From the NCBI GenBank assembly GCA_963698995.1, contig CAVOTD010000069.1, positions 124,001-188,000 on the forward strand: a stretch of DNA of 64,000 bases, written 5' to 3'. This document shows, piece by piece, positions 8,692-15,892 of the stretch. A program made the position numbers and the translations under genes. This stretch comes from AP-15 sp963698995. Lineage in GTDB: Bacteria > Pseudomonadota > Alphaproteobacteria > ATCC43930 > CGMCC-115725. Within the stretch, counting starts at the first letter, position 1. Each line of letters begins with the position of its first letter. The notes under the pieces were generated by a model, which was given only the letters and a program-made list of their open reading frames with translations, was not told the origin of the DNA and made no database searches.

Positions 8692-8979
8692 CCGCGCTCC
8701 GGTTCGGCCAAGATCGAAGCGGCCTCGCGGCGGCGGAGCGCGACCGTGGCCTCGTTCAGGCGCACCGCTATAGGGTCGCGGCCGAATAACCCTTGATGCA
8801 GTATTTCGACGCTGGGCGCCTTCGACAAATCCAAGCTCGATCAGCCGCCGCTCGAGTTCGGCAGCGGGTAACCCGTGATCATCGGCGTTTACATGCACGG
8901 CCCGGATTCGACCGGCGAACCCGACCGGAGCGACCCCCAGCGTCACCGCGCCGTTTGACACGTTTGCACGACCCGACAT
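8688..8979 (-). pseudogene. feoA: Ferrous iron transport protein FeoA (frameshifted)
   Basis: Small SH3-like cytoplasmic partner of FeoB. The ATG at 8979 has GGAAG just upstream. The first frame reads through V-T-L-G-V-A-P-V-G and L-I-E-L-G-F-V-E-G-A. The second frame then carries V-E-I-L-H-Q-G-L-F-G-R-D-P-I-A-V-R and A-L-R-R-R-E-A-A and ends at the TGA overlapping feoB. The switch lies at about 8811-8814, where one base is surplus (292 bases in all, 97 codons plus one). Both halves are well conserved, so a sequence error or a very recent mutation is more likely than long decay. Confidence 0.85.
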
Positions 8980-9005
8980 GTTCTTCCACGCGAGATTTCC
9001 AGCCA

Positions 9006-9034
9006 AAAGTATTGCGATTCGCTTTCATTTGCAA
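9006..9034 (-). promoter_or_regulatory. Probable feoAB promoter with palindrome-like element
   Basis: Minus strand: TTGCAA (9029-9034), 17 bp, TACTTT (9006-9011), ending 27 bases before the feoA ATG. The segment 9012-9034 has TTGC...GCAA ends and partial dyad symmetry, so a Fur/Irr-type operator is conceivable. The symmetry is incomplete (about 6 of 11 positions). Confidence 0.4.
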
Positions 9035-9178
9035 GGACGGCCGAGAGCTGTGCCATCTTGTCCCATCCGCCGATTCTCCTGAGCTGCCTCGTCCTGAATA
9101 GGCGAGACTCCGGTATTCGGGCGCAATTGGGACCCGCAAATGGGACCAGGGCGAGGCGGGTAAGCGAAAATCGTCGGG

Positions 9179-9508
9179 TCAGTAACCACCACCATGCCAT
9201 GTCATCGGCCCGGGCAATTGGCATTGATAGGCTGGTGAGCCGCGAGACAGCCGGCAGCGCCGCTCCGACATGCACTGGTCAAACATCAGATCGGCCGGCA
9301 TCCCGGTCTGCGCGATCGCGTATTGCCGGCAGATCGCCTCGATTGCGGCGGCACGGTGGTGAGCGGCGACGGGGCGGGTTTGCCCGCTTGCGGCGCCTGC
9401 GACTAACCAAATCAACGCCGCCGCGGCGCCGGCGCAGGATCCGCCGCCGCGGGAATTTGACGATGGGCCGAACCAGCCGCCTGAGTTCCCGAGATCTCCG
9501 AGCCGCAA
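9179..9508 (-). CDS. Small secreted Cys-containing protein, CRQYA/QCM family
   Basis: About 109 aa if read from a TTG at 9508; the true start is uncertain because no ATG/GTG with a ribosome site is in frame. A hydrophobic stretch A-A-A-A-L-I-W-L-V-A-G-A-A-S-G-Q looks like the end of a signal peptide. The mature part contains I-E-A-I-C-R-Q-Y-A-I-A-Q and F-D-Q-C-M, and ends Q-L-P-G-P-M-T-W-H-G-G-G-Y. The same pattern occurs in the gene at 12398-12661 and, interrupted, at 11743-12300, so these are local paralogues. The function is unknown. The two conserved cysteines could form a disulfide in the periplasm. It lies downstream of the SDR gene on the same strand. Confidence 0.5.
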   Translation of the reverse strand: MRLGDLGNSGGWFGPSSNSRGGGSCAGAAAALIWLVAGAASGQTRPVAAHHRAAAIEAICRQYAIAQTGMPADLMFDQCMSERRCRLSRGSPAYQCQLPGPMTWHGGGY

Positions 9509-9556
9509 TACGGAGCCGAGGGCGGCCTGTCCGGTTGCCCGCCGCCGAGCGATCGC

Positions 9557-10342
9557 TCACCCCATGGTCGAGTTGAAGGCGCCGCCGTCGAGCAGCAGGT
9601 TCTGGCCGACGATGAAGCCGGCGGAGGCGCTGCATAAAAAAGCGCAGGCGTCGCCGAATTCGGCAGGGTCGCCGACCCGGCCGGTCGGGTTCGACTGACC
9701 GCGCTTGGCGACCATCTCCTCGAACGAGATGTTCTGCCGCCGTGCCTCGTATTCGATCCCGGAACGCAGCCGGTCGGTCAGAAACGGGCCCGGCAACAGG
9801 CCGTTGATCGTCACATTGTACTTGGCCACTTGGCGCGCGATTCCGGCGCAGAAGGCGGTGAGGCCGGCGCGGGCGCCGTTGCTCATGCCGAGATTGGCGA
9901 TCGGCGACTTGACCGAGCCCGAGGTGATGTTGACGATGCGGCCGAATTTGCGCTCGCACATGCCGTCGACCGTCGCCTTGATCAGCATGATCGGCGTCAG
10001 CATGTTGGCGTTGACCGCCTTTTGCCAGTCCTCGACCGACCATTCGCGGAAGTCGCCATGCGGCGGTCCGCCGCAATTGTTGACCAGGATGTCGGGGTTG
10101 GGGCAGGCGGCGAGCGCGGCGGCCCGGCCAGCCTCGGTCGAGATGTCGCCGGGAACCGCCGTGACCTTGACGCCGGTCTCCTTGCGGATCTCCTCCGCTG
10201 TTTGCTCGAGGGTCTCGGCGGTGCGCGCGGTGATTGTCAATTCGACCCCGGCGCGCCCGAGCGACATCGCACAGGCCCTTCCCAACCCCTTGCTTGCCGC
10301 ACAAACCAGCGCCCTTCGGCCGCGAATTCTCAGGTCCAACAT
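9557..10342 (-). CDS. SDR-family oxidoreductase-like protein with non-canonical active site
   Basis: Product of 261 aa; GGAGG lies five to six bases before the ATG at 10342. It has a Rossmann fold with nucleotide-binding loop A-A-S-K-G-L-G (residues 15-21), N-N-C-G-G (88-92) and N-I-T-S (138-141), and ends with the D-G-G-A-F segment typical of FabG-like proteins. Where the catalytic Y-x-x-x-K should follow Ser141 the sequence reads S154-N-G-A-R158. The usual Tyr and Lys are therefore absent, as in a known FabG-like subgroup that lacks a perfect catalytic tetrad. Dehydrogenase activity is therefore not assured. Neighbours give no pathway. Confidence 0.85.
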   Translation of the reverse strand: MLDLRIRGRRALVCAASKGLGRACAMSLGRAGVELTITARTAETLEQTAEEIRKETGVKVTAVPGDISTEAGRAAALAACPNPDILVNNCGGPPHGDFREWSVEDWQKAVNANMLTPIMLIKATVDGMCERKFGRIVNITSGSVKSPIANLGMSNGARAGLTAFCAGIARQVAKYNVTINGLLPGPFLTDRLRSGIEYEARRQNISFEEMVAKRGQSNPTGRVGDPAEFGDACAFLCSASAGFIVGQNLLLDGGAFNSTMG

Positions 10343-10404
10343 GGCATCCTCCGCTGCAATCGCGGCATTTTGGTATAAAGAGCGGCGAAGCGAAACCGGA
10401 ACCG

Positions 10405-10620
10405 ATGAAACTGACCCTGATCCTCGATGCGGCGCCGGGCGGCGTGCGCGCCAGCCTGTTGGAAGAATGGGACGAGATCGCCGGCACCGCGCGGATGGAA
10501 CCGCGGGTCCGCCTCTTTGACGATGACGAGCAGGCGTTGGTCTGGGGCCGTTCGTGGGCCAGCCGCCGAGGCCTGAAGCAGCTTTTTCTGACCGACAACA
10601 GAAAGCCCCCCGGCGGATGA
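10405..10620 (+). CDS. Hypothetical protein, 71 aa
   Basis: A small charged protein starting M-K-L-T-L-I-L-D-A and rich in W/R in its second half (V-W-G-R-S-W-A-S-R-R-G-L-K). No signal peptide, membrane segment or known domain was recognised. Its stop overlaps the ATG of the next gene by four bases (ATGA at 10617-10620), the best evidence that it is translated. The ribosome site is weak. It is divergent from the SDR gene, 62 bases away. Confidence 0.5.
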   Translation: MKLTLILDAAPGGVRASLLEEWDEIAGTARMEPRVRLFDDDEQALVWGRSWASRRGLKQLFLTDNRKPPGG

Positions 10621-11723
10621 GCCGGTCGGGTCGCAGCCGAATGGCGGCGATCTGCCTGCCGCTGGCCGGCGCCCTGTTCGCCGCGAGCGCCCTCCTCGCC
10701 GCCGACCGAGAAGAGCCATGGCTCGGATCGGCCGGCACGGTCCGCGACCTGATGATCCAAAACGTCTGCGTCGACCGCGCGGGAGCGGTCCTTGAAGGGG
10801 TCAGTCCGGTCGACGGGGACCGGCGCTGCATCACCCAGCGCGATCTGCTGCCGGGCGAAAAACTGCCCTATCACAAGCACGATCACCCCGCCGCGGCAGA
10901 TCGGGCCCGGTTGCCCCGCGGCTATCAGCGGCGCGATTCCTTCCCGGTCGAGACCGGTCAATTCGGCATCGTCGTCGAACACTCGTTCGACTTTGGCGAC
11001 GGCGGCGGGCGGCAATTCGGGGTGTTCGACGCAGGACGCGGCGACGGCGGCGATGTCACCCTGCTGTCGTCCGACGCAGCGTCGATGGCCGCGACCGAGG
11101 ACGGGGGCGGCGGATTTCAGCTGTTTGTCGGGCCGGAGTGCCGGGACCGGATCGCCGCGGCCGGACTGACTCAGTCCTGGATCATCGCGCTCCTCGACCC
11201 GAATGCGCCGTCGCGTGGAGAGACTGTGGCCCGGCTCAACGACCTCAGGGAAGGGCGTCAGTCAAAGTGCCCGGCCCGGCTCAATTTCGCGTTCACTCAA
11301 TGGCGGATCGAACCGGTCGCTTACCGCACGGGGGAAGGCCAGGGCGTCCCGGTGACCTTGACGACGCTGATCTCCGAACATTACGGCGGCGAACGCCCGG
11401 AATCGGCCGATCATGTCGAGCGCTTCTATTTCACTCGTGAACTCGGGTCCACCCGTTGGGAGCGTTGGCAGAACCTTTCGCACAGCCGCGATTTCAGCTC
11501 GGACCAGCTGACCAAGGCGGCCTCGGATCTCGCCGCGACCGGGCGCTGCAGCAAGCCAGATATTCCGGCCGGCGGCGCCTTTGTCATGATCGATTGCCGC
11601 GAGTGGACAATGATCGTGCCGCCCGACCATGCCGGTGGCGATCGCGCCGGGTTTTTCATCGACGCGGTCAGATCACGCCATCTCGGAGGTGACCTGTTCT
11701 CTGCACCCGACCGCACCGAATAG
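10617..11723 (+). CDS. Hypothetical secreted protein, 368 aa
   Basis: I chose the ATG at 10617 because it overlaps the preceding stop (ATGA) and is followed by a clear signal peptide (R-S-R-M-A-A-I-C-L-P-L-A-G-A-L-F-A-A-S-A-L-L-A-A-D). The mature protein has several cysteines and no membrane segment, so a periplasmic or exported location is likely. It contains the motif E-K-L-P-Y-H-K-H-D-H, with clustered histidines that could bind a metal. I do not recognise a family and claim no function. It is probably an operon with the 71-aa gene upstream; a lipoprotein gene converges from the right. Confidence 0.7.
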   Translation: MSRSGRSRMAAICLPLAGALFAASALLAADREEPWLGSAGTVRDLMIQNVCVDRAGAVLEGVSPVDGDRRCITQRDLLPGEKLPYHKHDHPAAADRARLPRGYQRRDSFPVETGQFGIVVEHSFDFGDGGGRQFGVFDAGRGDGGDVTLLSSDAASMAATEDGGGGFQLFVGPECRDRIAAAGLTQSWIIALLDPNAPSRGETVARLNDLREGRQSKCPARLNFAFTQWRIEPVAYRTGEGQGVPVTLTTLISEHYGGERPESADHVERFYFTRELGSTRWERWQNLSHSRDFSSDQLTKAASDLAATGRCSKPDIPAGGAFVMIDCREWTMIVPPDHAGGDRAGFFIDAVRSRHLGGDLFSAPDRTE

Positions 11724-11742
11724 CCGTCGCCAACCTAGCGCG

Positions 11743-12300
11743 TCAATACCCCGGCGGCGGCCCGCCGGGATAGGCCGTTGGACCATAGGGGTACTGGCCG
11801 TAGGGCGGCGGCGGGGGGCCTCCCGAATAGGGGCTCGCGGCCTGCGGAGAATAAGGTGACATCCCTGGCGGCGGCGAAAAACCGGCCACCGCATTGCCAT
11901 GGGCGGCCATGCACTGCCCGTACAGCATATCGAATTGCTGCTGCACCGAAAGCTGCGCGAAGCTGGAGCTGCCGGCGCCTGCGAACGTGCCGAAGGCGGC
12001 GCCCGAAGCCGCGCCGATTCCGGCGCCGCGGCCGCCGCCAATCGCCGCGCCCAGCCCAGCTCCCAAAGCGGTGCTGAGGATCGCACCGCCGACGGCTTGA
12101 TTATTGGCCGCCGCTGCCGCAGGGGCTGTTTGAGCCGACGCATATTGCTGGCAGAACGACTGATCGGCTGCGAAGACGTCGAAGCTCTTGTTCGCCCCCG
12201 GAGCGACCGGGATCGACGGCACCACCGGCGTCTGGACGCACGCCGCCAAGCCGATCGCTGCGGCAACCATACCAACCACCCTTGGATCGATCCGCTTCAT
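11743..12300 (-). CDS. Glycine-zipper lipoprotein, CRQYA/QCM-related
   Basis: Product of 185 aa from the ATG at 12300, with GGAGAGGAA directly upstream. The signal peptide ends in the lipobox L-A-A-C (about residue 21), so it is a lipoprotein. The middle is a glycine zipper (A-L-G-A-G-L-G-A-A-I-G-G-G, G-I-G-A-A-S-G-A-A-F-G) as found in outer-membrane-associated proteins. Before it stands F-C-Q-Q-Y-A-S-A-Q and after it L-Y-G-Q-C-M, so the two Cys motifs of the neighbouring small proteins flank an inserted zipper. The tail is Pro/Gly/Tyr-rich. The function is unknown. Confidence 0.78.
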   Translation of the reverse strand: MKRIDPRVVGMVAAAIGLAACVQTPVVPSIPVAPGANKSFDVFAADQSFCQQYASAQTAPAAAAANNQAVGGAILSTALGAGLGAAIGGGRGAGIGAASGAAFGTFAGAGSSSFAQLSVQQQFDMLYGQCMAAHGNAVAGFSPPPGMSPYSPQAASPYSGGPPPPPYGQYPYGPTAYPGGPPPGY

Positions 12301-12397
12301 TTCCTCTCCCCGCTCGCTGAGCGCAAACGTTGGTGCAGCGATCTTTTTATGCAAGCAAACGATAAAGATCCCTTTCCGGGCGGCGCCGGCCGGTTAA

Positions 12398-12661
12398 TTA
12401 GTGGCCGCCGCCGATGGCTCCCGGACCCGGCAACTCCCCCTGGTAGCCCGGCGAATCAGGCGACGGCGAAAAGCCTGGTACGACATAGCCTCTCGCATAC
12501 ATGCACTGAGCATACATCGTTTCGTAGGGCAGCGCGTGCTGCGCGGCGGCGTATTGCCGGCAGATCGCCTCGGCGACCGAGACTTGCGCCGCAGCAGCCG
12601 TCCACCCGCCGGCAGACATCATCGTCGCCAAAACGAGCCCGAGCCCAGGTTCGGGCATCAT
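12398..12661 (-). CDS. Small secreted Cys-containing protein, CRQYA/QCM family
   Basis: Product of 87 aa starting M-M-P-E-P-G-L-G-L-V; GGTGAG lies upstream, and a second ATG directly follows. A signal peptide ends near A-A-A-A-Q. The mature part reads A-E-A-I-C-R-Q-Y-A-A-A-Q, then M-Y-A-Q-C-M-Y-A-R-G, and ends with P-G-F-S-P and G-E-L-P-G-P-G. It matches the protein at 9179-9508 across most of its length. It lies 25 bases downstream of the aldo/keto reductase, probably in the same transcript. The function is unknown. Confidence 0.65.
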   Translation of the reverse strand: MMPEPGLGLVLATMMSAGGWTAAAAQVSVAEAICRQYAAAQHALPYETMYAQCMYARGYVVPGFSPSPDSPGYQGELPGPGAIGGGH

Positions 12662-12686
12662 CAAGCTCACCGCCCGGGCAGCGCTT

Positions 12687-13664
12687 TCAGAGCCCGAGCG
12701 TCCGGCTGAACAGTTCCGGATAGCGGGCGCCGGCGGCAGCGCCCGGGCGGAAGGTTCGCTCGAGAGCGGCCGCCGTTGCCGCCGAAATCGCGATCTCGGC
12801 AGCGGCGGCGTTCTCTTCCAACCAGCGCCGGTGACTGGTGCCGGCAATCGGCACGATCGTGCGGCACCGAGACAAGATCCAGGCGAGCGCCAATTGCGCC
12901 GGAGTGCAGCCTTCGGCGCGGGCGAGCCGACGCAATTCCTCGACGAGTTCGAGGTTGCGGGGCAGGTTTTCTTCCTGGAAGCGCGGCATGCGCAGCCGCG
13001 CGTCGGCCGCGCTCAAATCCTCGCGGCCCGTGACGGTGCCGGTCAGAAAGCCACGGCCGAGCGGGCTGTACGCGACAAAGCCGATGCCAAGCTCGCGGCA
13101 GAGGCCGAGAGTTTCACGCTCGACGTCGCGCGTCCACAGGGAATACTCGATCTGCACCGCGGACATCGGAAAGGTTGCATGGGCGCGCCGGATCGTCTGC
13201 GGGCCAGCTTCCGATATGCCAAGAAATCGCACCTTGCCGGCGCCAACGAGGTCGCTCATGGCGCCGACCGTGTCTTCGATCGGCACGGCCGGATCGACCC
13301 GGTGGATGTAGTAGAGGTCGATGAAATCAGTGCGCAGGCGCTGCAGGCTGCGCTCGCAAGCTGCTTTGACGTATTCGGGCCTGCCGTCGGCGGTCGGCGT
13401 GCCATCCGGTCGCCGCAAATTGCCGAACTTGCTGGCGATAACGTAGCGGTGGCGGCGCCCGTCAACCGCCCGGCTGACCAGCTCTTCGTTCCGGCCATTG
13501 CCATAGGCATCCGAGGTGTCGAGAAAGTCGATCCCGAGCTCGGCGGCCCGGCCGACCGTCTCGATCGCGGAGGCCGGATCGGGCTCGCCGTAGAACGGTG
13601 TCATCGTGGCGCAGCCCAAGCCGATCTCCGAAACCTCCAATTGGCCGAGTTTGCGGCGTTCCAT
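12687..13664 (-). CDS. Aldo/keto reductase
   Basis: NAD(P)H-dependent carbonyl reductase with a TIM-barrel fold. From the ATG at 13664 (GGAG six bases upstream; an ATG at 13670 sits too close to that site) it is 325 aa. The catalytic tetrad is complete: D49 and Y54 in D-T-S-D-A-Y-G-N-G, K79 in S-K-F-G-N, H121 in Y-I-H-R-V-D. The cofactor loop near the C-terminus (V-P-I-A-G-T-S-H-R-R-W-L-E-E-N) is typical. It resembles broad-specificity family members of the YajO/Tas type; the natural substrate is not evident. Confidence 0.92.
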   Translation of the reverse strand: MERRKLGQLEVSEIGLGCATMTPFYGEPDPASAIETVGRAAELGIDFLDTSDAYGNGRNEELVSRAVDGRRHRYVIASKFGNLRRPDGTPTADGRPEYVKAACERSLQRLRTDFIDLYYIHRVDPAVPIEDTVGAMSDLVGAGKVRFLGISEAGPQTIRRAHATFPMSAVQIEYSLWTRDVERETLGLCRELGIGFVAYSPLGRGFLTGTVTGREDLSAADARLRMPRFQEENLPRNLELVEELRRLARAEGCTPAQLALAWILSRCRTIVPIAGTSHRRWLEENAAAAEIAISAATAAALERTFRPGAAAGARYPELFSRTLGL

Positions 13665-13791
13665 CTGCATCTCCCAGGTGGGCCAAAGCCGATACGCTCA
13701 GAAGGAGCCGTCGTTATACCGCCGTGCAACCGCGATCCAGCTGGATTCTGCGGTGTTGATGCCGGTGGCCGCGGCACACTAAGCTTGTGAC

Positions 13792-14767
13792 ATGGACGGT
13801 GAATTCCCGCCCCGGTGGCCTCGAGCCGGGGTTTTGGATCTTCACGAGCCGGCCGCCCGCAAGTTGCCGCTGGTTCTCGCTTCGCCACACAGCGGGTCCG
13901 AGTATCCGGCCGATTTGGTTGCCGCTTCGCGGCTCGAACTCACGGGCGCTGCGACAGTCCGAGGACTGCTTCGTCGACCAGCTGTTCGCAGCCGCGCCGG
14001 GCCTCGGGGAGCCTCTCCTCTCGGCCCGGTTCCCGCGCGCCTATGTCGACGTCAACCGCGTAGCCTTCGAGCTCGACCCGGCGATGTTTTCAGACGAATT
14101 GCCAAGTTTCGTCAACGCCGGCTCGCCGCGGGTCCGCATTGGGCTCGGCACGATTGCCCGCGTCGTCGCCAGCGGGGAGGAGATCTATATCGGGAAATTA
14201 CGGTTCGCCGAAGCCATGCGGCGCATCGAGCGCCTCTACCATCCCTATCATCGGGTGCTGCGGCGGCCGATCGAGGAGACCGAGGGATTATTCGGCGGCT
14301 ATCTGCTGATCGATTGTCATTCGATGCCGTCGAAGGTCGACGCCGCCCGCGGCCAGAACGGGGCCGACATCGTTCTCGGCGATTGCTTCGGCACGGCCTG
14401 CACGCGGCGCATCCTCGACGACGACGCCGGCTTTCTCGCCGAGCGCGGTTTCGCCGTGGCGATCAACTCCCCCTATGCCGGCGGCTTTACGACCGGTTTT
14501 TACGGACACCCCAGCGCCCACCGCCATGCCCTGCAAATCGAGATCAACCGGGCGCTCTATATGGACGAACGCAACTACCGCAAAAAGCCGCGCTTTGCTC
14601 GGCTGGTCCAAGACCTGGCCGATCTCGTTCAGCGGCTCGGCCAAGTCGCCGAGGATTGCCTACCGATGACCGCGGCGATCCCGACCGTAATTGATACGCC
14701 AGTCAGCCGTTCACATCTGAGGGGAATGCTTTCACCGCGCGGGAGGCCGCGACATTTGGAGAGATCG
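13792..14767 (+). pseudogene. N-formylglutamate amidohydrolase (frameshifted)
   Basis: N-formylglutamate amidohydrolase family, the last step of one histidine-degradation route or a related deformylase. The N-terminal part, L-P-L-V-L-A-S-P-H-S-G-S-E-Y-P, is in the frame starting at the ATG at 13792. From about 13945 the match continues one frame over: A-L-R-Q-S-E-D-C-F-V-D-Q-L-F, then A-R-F-P-R-A-Y-V-D-V-N-R, L-L-I-D-C-H-S-M-P-S and G-F-T-T-G-F-Y-G. Removing one G from the GGG at 13944-13946 restores a single frame. No stop separates this frame from the next gene, so the 3' boundary given here is that gene's ATG. The weak start signal and the missing stop are both odd. Confidence 0.8.
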
Positions 14768-15610
14768 ATGACAGAGGCCCGGCGGAATTCGACCTCGGAC
14801 TTTGCGATCGCGCAGAATTGGCGGGAATACAGCGCGGAGGAACACGCGATCTGGCGGTTGCTCTTCGAACGCCAGCAGCGGCTGCTGTGCGGGCGCGCCT
14901 GCGACGAATTTCTTGCCGGGCTCGGCGGTCTTGGCGTGGCCGCCGACGGGATCCCGGACTTTCGCCGGCTCAGCGATGTTCTCGACGCTGCAACCGGATG
15001 GCGGATCGTCGCGGTGTCGGGCCTCGTTCCCGACGACGTCTTCTTCGCCTATCTCGCCCGCCGCCAATTTCCGTCGACCTGTTTCATTCGCCGCCGTGAC
15101 CAGCTCGACTATTTGCAGGAACCCGACGTTTTCCACGATATTTGCGGCCATGTGCCGCTGCTGATGGACCCGGTCTTCGCCGACTACATGCAGGCTTACG
15201 GAGAAGGCGAACTCAAAGCGCTGGGTCTCGGTCATCTGCCGCATTTAGCGCGGCTCTATTGGTACACCGTCGAATTCGGGTTGATCGCCACCCCGGAGGG
15301 TCTGCGGATCTATGGCTCCGGCATTCTCTCCTCGGCAGGAGAGTCGGCTTACTGCCTCGACGATCCTCGCCCAAACCGCGTCCGCTTCGATCTGCGCCGG
15401 GTCATGCGGACTCGCTATCGGATCGACAGCTTTCAGCAGACGTATTTCGTTATCGACGATTTCCAGCAATTGTTCGACGCGACGCGACCTGATTTTGCGC
15501 CGATCTACCAAGAAATCGCGGCGTTACCCGATATAGAACCCGATACGCTGATCAACTCCGACCGCGAATTCGCACCTGCTTCTTCGATCGCCCCGACCCC
15601 CACCCGGTAA
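14768..15610 (+). CDS. phhA: Phenylalanine 4-monooxygenase
   Basis: Iron- and pterin-dependent hydroxylase that converts Phe to Tyr. The start at 14768 has GGAGAG four bases upstream and puts the family's first conserved block (Y-S-A-E-E-H-A-I-W-R) at residue 21, as usual for bacterial enzymes (280 aa). The iron ligands are visible: H123 and H128 in F-H-D-I-C-G-H-V-P, and E169 in W-Y-T-V-E-F-G-L. There is no regulatory ACT domain, which is normal for bacteria. The open frame extends upstream without a stop into the amidohydrolase gene; I take this as read-through of the frame, not a proven fusion. Both enzymes serve amino-acid catabolism. Confidence 0.93.
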   Translation: MTEARRNSTSDFAIAQNWREYSAEEHAIWRLLFERQQRLLCGRACDEFLAGLGGLGVAADGIPDFRRLSDVLDAATGWRIVAVSGLVPDDVFFAYLARRQFPSTCFIRRRDQLDYLQEPDVFHDICGHVPLLMDPVFADYMQAYGEGELKALGLGHLPHLARLYWYTVEFGLIATPEGLRIYGSGILSSAGESAYCLDDPRPNRVRFDLRRVMRTRYRIDSFQQTYFVIDDFQQLFDATRPDFAPIYQEIAALPDIEPDTLINSDREFAPASSIAPTPTR

Positions 15611-15678
15611 GCAGGGTGGAGTAGCAATCACCCCGATCGCGGCGCGAGGGTGAGCGGACGGTTCCGGCCATTTCGGGC

Positions 15679-15771
15679 AAAAAAATGGGCCGCAACGTAG
15701 CGCGGCCCAAGTTTAGGGAGGAAACGCCTAGAAGACGTACGGTAACACCACAACCAGTGATCGTTACCGCA
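15679..15771 (-). ncRNA. Candidate small RNA with anti-Shine-Dalgarno segment
   Basis: On the minus strand a promoter (TTGACT at 15800-15805, 16 bp, TAAATT at 15778-15783) predicts a start near 15771. The transcript would open with a hairpin (arms 15763-15770 and 15739-15746). A single-stranded stretch with CCTCCC (15716-15721), complementary to ribosome-binding sites, follows. It ends in a terminator hairpin with a seven-U tail. The length is about 93 nt, with no open frame. The layout is that of trans-acting alphaproteobacterial sRNAs carrying CUCC motifs; membership in a named family was not established. Confidence 0.65.
15687..15708 (-). terminator. Rho-independent terminator of the candidate sRNA
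   Basis: Stem GGGCCGC (15687-15693) / GCGGCCC (15702-15708) with an eight-base loop; seven A on the plus strand (15679-15685) give a U run on the minus-strand transcript. Confidence 0.75.
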
Positions 15772-15777
15772 CTGCAC

Positions 15778-15805
15778 AATTTAGAGCGTTCCGCCGGGAA
15801 GTCAA
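15778..15805 (-). promoter_or_regulatory. sigma70-type promoter of the candidate sRNA
   Basis: TTGACT (15800-15805) and TAAATT (15778-15783), each one or two mismatches from consensus, with a 16-bp spacer on the minus strand. No protein gene follows on this strand before the terminator. Confidence 0.65.
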
Positions 15806-15892
15806 GCCCCTTTTGGGAAACGCATTGGCATGGTTGGAGAATCCCGGACAGATCAGACATTTAGTGCCCATCCGACGGCAGGGAAATGTGCA

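Noticed and set aside
7405..8796. 463-codon plus-strand open frame
   Set aside because: It lies wholly antisense to feoB/feoA, is rich in Arg/Asp/Gln from GC-skewed third positions, and has no family likeness or ribosome site.
8808..8814. Programmed ribosomal frameshift in feoA
   Set aside because: No slippery heptamer or downstream structure was recognised, and many unrelated genes in the window show the same +1 break, so an error or mutation is simpler.
9279..11015. 578-codon minus-strand open frame
   Set aside because: It covers the SDR gene in another frame; composition is Arg/Ala-rich and the SDR frame carries all recognisable motifs.
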